Shown here: positions 1 to 5,037 of the stretch, in pieces | Numbering within the stretch: the first letter of the stretch is position 1 | Layout of the letters: each line of letters begins with the position of its first letter | Origin: Verrucomicrobiales bacterium | GTDB lineage: Bacteria > Verrucomicrobiota > Verrucomicrobiia > Verrucomicrobiales > DEV007 | Assembly: GCA_013003335.1 (NCBI GenBank) | Contig: JABDJT010000338.1 | Location: 1-5,037 of the forward strand | Direction: 5' to 3' | Length of the DNA stretch: 5,037 nt | Position numbers and translations under genes: made by a program | The notes under the pieces: model-generated | Database searches by the model: none | Seen by the model: the letters and a program-made list of their open reading frames with translations, nothing else | Told to the model about the DNA's origin: nothing

Positions 1-714
1 GTATTGGACGACCCAGGCGTTCAGCACCGGGTTTCCATTTTTGTCGATACTCAAAACGGTGGCCTTGTTCTCCGGGTCCGGTTTTTCATGCCCGTGGGCC
101 AATCCCTCGATCACCCAGGCGGTTTTGACATCGCAAAAAATCGCGCGGTCATCGGCGTTTCCGGAACGGGCCAGCACGCCGGTGATTCGCATTTTCAGAG
201 GGTAAACCCCGGCGAGGTCGAACATTGCTTCCGGGCTGGAGACGATTGAATCACCCGGGCCGAGCCCCGTTTTTTCCGCGACTTCCGCCCCGAGCACGCA
301 ATCGCCGAGCCGGGTCATCAGCGTGCCGTCGGCTGGTTTCAGACCGCGGAATTCGAAGTAATCGAGTGTGGTGCCGACGATGCGGTGTTCATTCGCGGTG
401 AAGCGGGCGTAGACCGGAATGGTGTCGGCGTAGTCCGTCGGCTTTTCGATTTCCCCGATGGCAAAAGTGGCGACCTTCGGTTTGGAAAAATAGAGGCCGT
501 TGAAAACCAGTTCGAGTTCGCTGCCGAGCGCGCCGAGCAGGAGCGGCGTGGTTTTTGCCCGGGCACGCAGATGGGTTTCGGCCTCTTTGACAAAAATCGA
601 GATGCCGAACGGCAGGATGATGGACATCGAAAGCGCCGCGACGAGCAGAACGACTTTTCCCCGCTGCCGCCGCAGGTAGCGTGTGCCGAGGTGGAGAATG
701 CCGGAGGTGTTCAC
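1..714 (-). CDS. ABC transporter permease, FtsX/MacB type (N-terminal part, runs off the left edge)
   Basis: The reverse strand is open from a GTG at 714 to position 1, giving 238 residues with no stop; the C-terminal part is outside the window. Residues 1-20 are short and basic (RYLRRQRGK at 12-20). They precede a hydrophobic span at about 21-42 and then a soluble region of about 195 residues. This is the usual start of FtsX/MacB-family permeases: first membrane helix, then a large periplasmic core. Typical core motifs are visible, including VLGAEVAEKTGLGPGD (140-155), YPLKMRITGVL (171-181) and DDRAIF (188-193). The expected partners, an ABC ATPase and the remaining membrane helices, are not in view. 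GTG was chosen because an in-frame TGA lies one codon upstream (718-720), and the next start, ATG at codon 30, falls inside the membrane helix. There is no clear Shine-Dalgarno sequence. A His-Gly-His lies at 207-209. The exported substrate cannot be told from this part. Confidence 0.85.
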   Translation of the reverse strand, partial: MNTSGILHLGTRYLRRQRGKVVLLVAALSMSIILPFGISIFVKEAETHLRARAKTTPLLLGALGSELELVFNGLYFSKPKVATFAIGEIEKPTDYADTIPVYARFTANEHRIVGTTLDYFEFRGLKPADGTLMTRLGDCVLGAEVAEKTGLGPGDSIVSSPEAMFDLAGVYPLKMRITGVLARSGNADDRAIFCDVKTAWVIEGLAHGHEKPDPENKATVLSIDKNGNPVLNAWVVQY

Positions 715-758
715 GAATCAACAGGGTTGGTTGGGTGAATGAACCCTGTTTGATCGGA
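714..758. repeat. Intergenic dyad repeat, copy 1
   Basis: AACAGGGT at 720-727 and ACCCTGTT at 743-750 form inverted arms with 15 nt between them. T728 and A742 extend the stem to 9 bp, and three more outer pairs form if T751 is bulged. The same arms and spacing occur again at 3542-3599. Shared flanks include GAAYCAACAGGGT on the left (12 of 13 identical) and TGATCGGA on the right. The element lies in a divergent gap where neither gene ends, so a terminator role is unlikely for this copy. It abuts the GTG start of the permease. It may be a dispersed palindromic repeat or a regulatory structure. Confidence 0.7.
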
Positions 759-842
759 AAACGGAACTGGAATTTGCGGAATTTCAGGGGCGGGTTCACC
801 GCAATGACGCATCGTGACTTCCGGTTTGCTTTCGCGGATTTT

Positions 843-873
843 TTCTGGAAGTGTGGGCGGCTCCGTATACAAT
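843..873 (+). promoter_or_regulatory. Possible sigma70-type promoter for the kinase gene (weak)
   Basis: TATACAAT at 866-873 resembles a -10 box. The hexamer 17 nt upstream, TTCTGG at 843-848, matches the -35 consensus at only two positions. If used, transcription would start near 880 and leave a leader of about 70 nt before the ATG at 949. The position is sensible, but one good box in such a gap can arise by chance. Confidence 0.2.
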
Positions 874-939
874 CGCGGCGCCTGCTGACAGGCCCGGCCC
901 GAATTGGCCACATGAAACGTCCGCACAGGGCGTTATACC

Positions 940-944
940 GAGGA
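940..944 (+). promoter_or_regulatory. Ribosome binding site of the kinase gene
   Basis: GAGGA ends four bases before the ATG at 949, a good Shine-Dalgarno match at slightly short spacing. It supports that ATG over the later in-frame ATG at codon 35, which would cut off half of the zinc ribbon. The other two genes in the window have no comparable site. Confidence 0.7.
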
Positions 945-948
945 AAGA

Positions 949-3525
949 ATGTCTTTGCCACTGCCAGAAGGTGATTCGCGAATCATCACCTATTGCCCGG
1001 AATGTAACGAAGCAGTTGATGTGACGGAGCTGGCTCCGTTTACCAAGGTGATGTGCCCGCACTGCGAGGCGACTTCGCGGGTGAAGACTCAGCTCGGGAA
1101 TTTCCAGATCGTGAAATTGCTCGGCGAAGGCGGAATGAGCCAGGTTTTCCTCGCCAACGACCTCGCTTTGAATCGCCAGGTTGCGCTGAAAGTTCTGCAC
1201 CAGAGCCTGAACCTCGATTCAGCATTAACGGCTATGTTTGAGCGGGAAGCGACGCTGACCGCGTCCATCAACCACCCGAACGTCGTCCGGGTATACACCG
1301 CCAGCACCGACCAGGGGTATTTTTACATTGCGATGGAACTGGTGGACAACGTGTCCATCGAGCAAATGATCCTCGTGCAGGGGAATCTTCGCGAACCCCG
1401 GGTGATCGATATTGCCCACGATGTGACTCTCGGGCTGAAAGCCGCCCACCAGGCCGGATTGATTCACCGCGACATCAAACCGGGGAACATGCTGGTGACA
1501 ACCGATGGAATTGCCAAGCTGGTGGATTTCGGCCTCGCCCTGCATCAGGACGGGGAAGATGATGTGCAGGATTTGTGGGCGACGCCGTTTTACGTGCCGC
1601 CGGAAAAGCTGGATGGAAAGCCGGATACCTTCCAGGGCGATATTTACAGTCTCGGCGCAACGTTTTTTCATGCCTTGGCCGGGAAACCTCCGTTCGAGGC
1701 GAATACCTCGTCGCTGGAGGAGCTGAAACAGATCAAGGCGCGCCCGATCAATTTCAAAGAATCGCTGCCTCATATATCGAAGCCGACCCTCGAACTGATC
1801 GAGCGGATGATGGCTTATGATCCGGCAAACCGGCACGGAAGTTACGATGAATTGCAGGCCGAGGTGGAGCAGGTGCTGGAAAAAGTGCCCGGAACTACGA
1901 AGGGACGAGGCGGACGGCGGGCAAACGGGGTCGGCAAAATGGAGCTGTCGCGGACGGCGAAAGTCGGATTGTGGATCGGTGCGGGGGTGTTGGGACTCGC
2001 AGCGACGATCGGTATTATTCTCGCCATCGTCGGAAACGCGGGCAACAACACTCTGATTGGTGAAGAGCGGGTCATCGAAGCCGGTTCCGAAACGATCTCG
2101 GCGAAATTTCTCGAGGGTCGCGATGCGATGGTGAACAATGATTTTGCGGCTGCGCGGTCGGCCTTCCTGGAACTGACGGGGAACCACGATTTGAATCAGC
2201 CGACTCTCGGCTGGGTGCAATTCAATCGCGGCCTGATGTACCTGATGGACGGCGACGAAAAATCGGCCCGGTTGGAATTTGATCAGCTTCGCCAGGCGGC
2301 CGGGTTTGCCGATGAATTGAAGCCCGAGGTAGTTGCCCAGAAAGCGTTCTTTCAGCAGATTGGCGCAGTTTGCTCGGAAATGCTTCCCGTGAAGTATGCG
2401 GATGCGGATCAGTTCCCCGAGGGCACTCCCCGCGAAATCGGGCTGTTTGCTTGTGCTCTGAAAAACTGGAACCAGCAGCAATTCGGTGCTGCACGCACGA
2501 TGTTCGAAAAATTTTCCGCTTCGACCGCCCCGGCTGGCTATAAGTGGTTTAGCGAGTTCAATGATGAGGCGCGAAATTACGTGGCGGACGCCAACAAGCT
2601 GGACAGCCTGCCGGCTCCGGATGGCGGAATGACGGACAGCGAATTGCGGAGCCTGAAAACCGATTTGCAGGCAGCGCTGACCACCTTTCAAACCCGCGGA
2701 ACAATTCGACGATTTGTCCAGGCCCGGGCACGTCGTTGCGATGAAATCATTGAGTTCCGGGATGAAGCGAAGCGGATCGCGAAAGTGATGGCGGGAAATT
2801 TCGATGCTGCCGGGAAAGGCACGATGACGAACACCGGCAATCCTCCCGCAATGGTGCCGAATCCCCCGAATCCGAACCCGCCGAATCCGAATCCGCCAAT
2901 CATCGGGCAGGGTGGGATGAGCGCTAAAGAAACCGGGGAATTGGAAACTCTTTCCAAGCTGATCGCCGACACATCCAATCTCGCTCAATCCTATCATTTC
3001 AGCGCCGCCGCACTCAAGCTGGAGGCCGGGAATTTCGAAACTTCGCGCGTGACGCAACTTCACCGGGATGCCGTCCAGATTTTCCAGGAGGCGGATGCCT
3101 TTGTCGACCGTTTTGCCACGGAGATGAACAAAGGCACCTACGAAGGAAATGTCCGCCGGAAACAGGGCAAGGTTCTGGAGGCGAAAATTACAGCTGCCGA
3201 TCGTGAGAAATTGGTCGTAAACCTGATTTTTGGCGACAATGACGTCGAAATGGAGCATTTCGCCTGTGATTGGGTCCTGGAAGCTGCGGAAGAAATCTTC
3301 CTTCGGCCTGATGTGATTTCCGCTGCGAGCGAATCCGCGGTCTGGAAACAGGGAGCCAGTTTTGCCGCCGCTGCCGGCTTGCCGGAGCAGGCCGACCGGA
3401 TTGCCAAGCAGGCCACCCCGGTCGATTCCTCATTCGGCGATGCCTGGGGCCGCCTTGCCGAAGCCCGCCTGTTCGGGCTCACGCCTCCGCCCCAGCCTCC
3501 GCCGGAAGAGGCGGATTCGAATTGA
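949..3525 (+). CDS. Transmembrane Ser/Thr protein kinase (PknB/Hanks type) with N-terminal zinc ribbon
   Basis: The 858-residue product should phosphorylate Ser/Thr on cytoplasmic proteins in response to a signal sensed outside the membrane. A zinc ribbon comes first: CPEC at 16-19 and CPHC at 36-39. The kinase domain, about 52-312, has all catalytic landmarks: the GEGGMSQV loop (59-66), Lys81, helix-C Glu100, HRDIKPGN (173-180) with Asp175 and Asn180, DFG (193-195), ATPFYVPPE (211-219) and Asp231. One membrane helix spans about 339-361. The outer region (about 365-858) holds weak TPR-like helical pairs near 385-415, 421-450 and 496-525. A Pro/Asn linker at 637-650 leads to a second, unrecognised helical segment, and the tail is proline-rich. 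The activation loop between DFG and Thr212 has no Ser or Thr but several acidic residues. Start and stop (TGA 3523-3525) are clear. The kinase assignment is firm; the sensor function and targets are unknown. Confidence 0.96.
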   Translation: MSLPLPEGDSRIITYCPECNEAVDVTELAPFTKVMCPHCEATSRVKTQLGNFQIVKLLGEGGMSQVFLANDLALNRQVALKVLHQSLNLDSALTAMFEREATLTASINHPNVVRVYTASTDQGYFYIAMELVDNVSIEQMILVQGNLREPRVIDIAHDVTLGLKAAHQAGLIHRDIKPGNMLVTTDGIAKLVDFGLALHQDGEDDVQDLWATPFYVPPEKLDGKPDTFQGDIYSLGATFFHALAGKPPFEANTSSLEELKQIKARPINFKESLPHISKPTLELIERMMAYDPANRHGSYDELQAEVEQVLEKVPGTTKGRGGRRANGVGKMELSRTAKVGLWIGAGVLGLAATIGIILAIVGNAGNNTLIGEERVIEAGSETISAKFLEGRDAMVNNDFAAARSAFLELTGNHDLNQPTLGWVQFNRGLMYLMDGDEKSARLEFDQLRQAAGFADELKPEVVAQKAFFQQIGAVCSEMLPVKYADADQFPEGTPREIGLFACALKNWNQQQFGAARTMFEKFSASTAPAGYKWFSEFNDEARNYVADANKLDSLPAPDGGMTDSELRSLKTDLQAALTTFQTRGTIRRFVQARARRCDEIIEFRDEAKRIAKVMAGNFDAAGKGTMTNTGNPPAMVPNPPNPNPPNPNPPIIGQGGMSAKETGELETLSKLIADTSNLAQSYHFSAAALKLEAGNFETSRVTQLHRDAVQIFQEADAFVDRFATEMNKGTYEGNVRRKQGKVLEAKITAADREKLVVNLIFGDNDVEMEHFACDWVLEAAEEIFLRPDVISAASESAVWKQGASFAAAAGLPEQADRIAKQATPVDSSFGDAWGRLAEARLFGLTPPPQPPPEEADSN
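2857..2895 (+). repeat. Short tandem repeat encoding a Pro/Asn linker in the kinase
   Basis: Two 15-nt units, 2866-2880 and 2881-2895, differ at one base (AAC against AAT). They follow a partial unit at 2857-2865. Each full unit encodes Pro-Asn-Pro-Asn-Pro. The tract lies in the outer half of the kinase and probably forms an extended spacer between two helical segments. The 15-nt period keeps the frame, so unit gain or loss would change only the linker length. Confidence 0.75.
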
Positions 3526-3541
3526 GCCAATTCCCGCCGAA

Positions 3542-3599
3542 AATGAACCAACAGGGTATGTTCATCGAACTGACCCTGTTCATTCGAAAATTGATCGGA
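3542..3599. repeat. Intergenic dyad repeat, copy 2
   Basis: AACAGGGT (3550-3557) and ACCCTGTT (3573-3580) form an 8-bp stem with a 15-nt loop. AATG (3542-3545) and CATT (3581-3584) extend it to 12 bp with a 4-nt bulge. It starts 16 nt after the kinase stop and ends about 40 nt before the next ATG. No T-run follows, so it is not a classical intrinsic terminator, though it could slow or protect transcript ends. Arms, spacing and the downstream TGATCGGA match copy 1 at 714-758. Here TGATCGGA lies 11 nt farther out. Because the core is palindromic, the relative orientation of the copies is uncertain. Confidence 0.7.
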
Positions 3600-3625
3600 C
3601 GCCTGATTTCTGATTGGCTGGCAGC

Positions 3626-5037
3626 ATGAAATTTGCGCTGTCTGCTCTGCTTCTTCTCCTTTTTTCTCCCATCTCGGAGGCCATCGACGCGGGTCGTTCA
3701 CTCTACATCGAAGGCTATCCGGCCCGGATCAGCTACGCGCCTGGCGATGAACTGGAACTCCACATTTCGACCACTTCGCCGAAATACTCTCTCCAGATCC
3801 AGCGCCACGGAGCCGAAACGAAAACGGTTTTCGAAAAAACGGATATCGAAGGCGGGCTGGAGTACGCCATTCCCGAACATGCCTCAGCGAAGGGCTGCGG
3901 GTGGCCCGTCGGGTTCAAACTGAAAATTCCCGAGGACTGGCAGACGGGATATTACACCGTGACGATGCGGATCAAGGATCGGGGCGGAAAGTACACGCAG
4001 TGGAACACGCGGACGGCGGAGAGCAGCTTGTATTTTGTCCTGCGGCCGAAAGTCCCCGGAGCGAATTCGAAAATCCTGCTCCAGCTGGCGACGAATACCT
4101 ACAACGCCTACAACAACTGGGGCGGCGGGAGTTTGTATGGATTTCACGGGCGCGCGAATCTCCAGGGCCACGAAGTTTCCTTTCACCGGCCGCAGCGCAG
4201 CCTGTTTTCGCGGTGGGAACTGGATTTCGTGAAGTGGGCGGAATCGAATGGGTATGCGCTCGATTTTTGCGCGAACCAGGACCTGCAATTCATGCCGAAG
4301 ATCGTGGAGCCGTATCGGCTGATTTTGTCGGTCGGCCACGACGAATACTGGAGTGCGGAGATGCGCGACACGGCGGAGCAATTCATCGCCGACGGCGGAA
4401 ACATGGCGTTTTTCAGCGGAAACACCTGCTGCTGGCAGGTTCGCTGGCAGGAGAAAACGCAGTCCCTGCTCTGCTGGAAACAGTGGTTCAACCAGGATCC
4501 GTTTTACGCCGGCACTCCGGAGGATAAGCGACGCATGGCGACGTTGTGGAGCCATCATCTGATCGGTCGACCCGAGAATGAGCTGACCGGCGTCGGGTTT
4601 TTGCATGGCGGCTACCACCGCAGCCACGGGCATTTCATGGACGGCACGGGCGCGTTCAAGGTGCACCGTCCGGATCATTGGATCCTGGAGGGGACCGATC
4701 TGAAACGTGGCGATGAATTTGGCGGGAAAGACACCATCGTCGGCTACGAATGCGATGGCTGTGAAATCGAATGGCGCGAAGGCCTGCCGTTTCCGACCCA
4801 CAAAGACGGGACGCCGAAGACCTTCGAGATTCTCGCGACCTGCCCCGCGCAATGGGCTGCCGGCGATGCGTTCTGGTACGAAAAATGGCCGGGGAAAGAT
4901 CACCAGGGCAACGCCGTGCTTGGGATGTGGGCCAGCGAAAAGAGCGGCACGGTCGTGACGACCGGCACGACGGACTGGGCGCACGGACTGAAGGGCAAGG
5001 ATCCGGCCGTTGTGCGGATCACGAAGAACGTGCTGGA
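3626..5037 (+). CDS. Secreted N,N-dimethylformamidase large-subunit-like protein (runs off the right edge)
   Basis: The frame gives 470 residues without a stop. Residues 1-19 form a signal peptide: Lys2, a leucine-rich core, then Ser-Glu-Ala before a likely cut. Residues about 24-140 look like a beta-sandwich, with GCGWPVGF at 90-97 and GYYTV at 108-112. The main domain follows, with NTYNAYNNWGGG (157-168), GHDEYW (237-242), GGNMAFFSGN (257-266), GYECDGCE (373-380) and TGTTDWAHGL (446-455). These motifs resemble the dimethylformamidase large-subunit family, whose bacterial enzyme hydrolyses DMF at a mononuclear iron held by two Tyr and one Glu. From memory of that enzyme, Tyr440, His519, Glu521 and Asn547 would correspond by spacing to Tyr159, His238, Glu240 and Asn266 here. 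The same offset puts the C-terminus near residue 481, so little is missing. The ATG at 3626 has no clear ribosome binding site but gives a complete signal peptide. The substrate is unknown; DMF itself is not implied. Confidence 0.85.
   Translation, partial: MKFALSALLLLLFSPISEAIDAGRSLYIEGYPARISYAPGDELELHISTTSPKYSLQIQRHGAETKTVFEKTDIEGGLEYAIPEHASAKGCGWPVGFKLKIPEDWQTGYYTVTMRIKDRGGKYTQWNTRTAESSLYFVLRPKVPGANSKILLQLATNTYNAYNNWGGGSLYGFHGRANLQGHEVSFHRPQRSLFSRWELDFVKWAESNGYALDFCANQDLQFMPKIVEPYRLILSVGHDEYWSAEMRDTAEQFIADGGNMAFFSGNTCCWQVRWQEKTQSLLCWKQWFNQDPFYAGTPEDKRRMATLWSHHLIGRPENELTGVGFLHGGYHRSHGHFMDGTGAFKVHRPDHWILEGTDLKRGDEFGGKDTIVGYECDGCEIEWREGLPFPTHKDGTPKTFEILATCPAQWAAGDAFWYEKWPGKDHQGNAVLGMWASEKSGTVVTTGTTDWAHGLKGKDPAVVRITKNVL

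Larger units (their letters stand above)
756..948. other. Remainder of the divergent intergenic region, no gene seen
   Basis: These bases separate the permease start (and repeat copy 1) from the kinase start. I see no tRNA, riboswitch-like structure or convincing ORF. The stretch must hold the kinase promoter unless that lies farther upstream. The best -10-like sequence is TATACAAT at 866-873. A T-rich run at 839-844 has only a 4-bp potential stem before it, too weak to call a terminator. An ATG at 912 opens a 20-codon frame that overlaps the kinase start, without a ribosome binding site. Confidence 0.5.

Noticed and set aside
385..738. 117-residue plus-strand open frame inside the permease gene
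   Set aside because: It is the complement of a frame with strong FtsX/MacB-type features and shows no family motif of its own.
820..844. Terminator-like TCCG/CGGA stem followed by a T-run
   Set aside because: The stem is only 4 bp and no plus-strand gene ends upstream of it.
389..961. 190-residue minus-strand open frame covering the divergent gap
   Set aside because: It overlaps the permease gene in another frame, starts inside the kinase start region and has low-complexity basic composition. The permease frame is clearly the coding one.
912..974. Possible 20-codon leader ORF overlapping the kinase start
   Set aside because: It has an ATG and a stop just inside the kinase gene, but no Shine-Dalgarno sequence, no run of regulatory codons and no attenuator structure. 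Chance is the simpler explanation.
1225..3258. 677-residue open frame antisense to the kinase gene
   Set aside because: The plus strand here encodes a kinase with every catalytic motif in order. The opposite frame has no recognisable domain, no ribosome binding site that I can see, and is explained by GC-rich codon bias removing stops.
3542..3590. Intrinsic terminator after the kinase
   Set aside because: The stem is real but is followed by CATTCGAAAATT rather than a T-run. The same element occurs at 714-758 where no gene ends, so it is listed as a repeat.
3884..4984. 366-residue open frame antisense to the dimethylformamidase-like gene
   Set aside because: The plus-strand frame has a signal peptide and family motifs along its whole length. 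The antisense product resembles nothing and is a codon-bias shadow.
3626..5037. Calling the exported protein a true N,N-dimethylformamidase
   Set aside because: The active-site spacing fits, but the signal peptide, shorter N-terminus and lack of a visible small subunit make the substrate uncertain, so only family-level similarity is claimed.

Overview
The window carries three protein genes and two short non-coding stretches. It looks like chromosomal DNA from a PVC-superphylum bacterium, most likely Verrucomicrobiota. The support is moderately GC-rich codon use, a transmembrane Hanks-type kinase with an N-terminal zinc ribbon and an activation segment of a kind I associate with that group, and a secreted N,N-dimethylformamidase-like protein of a kind I associate with planctomycete and verrucomicrobial genomes. 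The phylum is an inference from style and was not tested by a search. I see no RNA gene, CRISPR array, insertion sequence or phage gene.

Layout. Positions 1-714 (minus strand) hold the first 238 codons of an FtsX/MacB-type ABC transporter permease; the rest lies beyond the left edge. A 234-nt divergent gap (715-948) separates it from a complete 858-residue Ser/Thr kinase gene (949-3525, plus strand). The kinase has a zinc ribbon, a PknB-like catalytic domain, one membrane span and a roughly 500-residue outer region of unknown function split by a Pro/Asn linker. After a 100-nt gap comes the start of a secreted protein (3626 to the right edge, plus strand) related to the large subunit of N,N-dimethylformamidase. 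It seems to lack only its last ten or so residues.

The most unusual non-coding feature is a pair of related imperfect dyads, one in each gap, so that they flank the kinase gene. Both have the arms AACAGGGT and ACCCTGTT separated by exactly 15 nt, with further matching flanks. One abuts the GTG start of the permease. The other lies between the kinase stop and the next start.

How the genes work together is not evident. The kinase and the secreted protein point the same way but are separated by 100 nt containing a hairpin, so a shared transcript is possible but not shown. The permease is divergent. No complete known system is visible. The points most worth following are the dyad pair, the apparent conservation of the dimethylformamidase iron site in a secreted protein with a shortened N-terminus, and the kinase's acidic activation loop, which lacks Ser or Thr.
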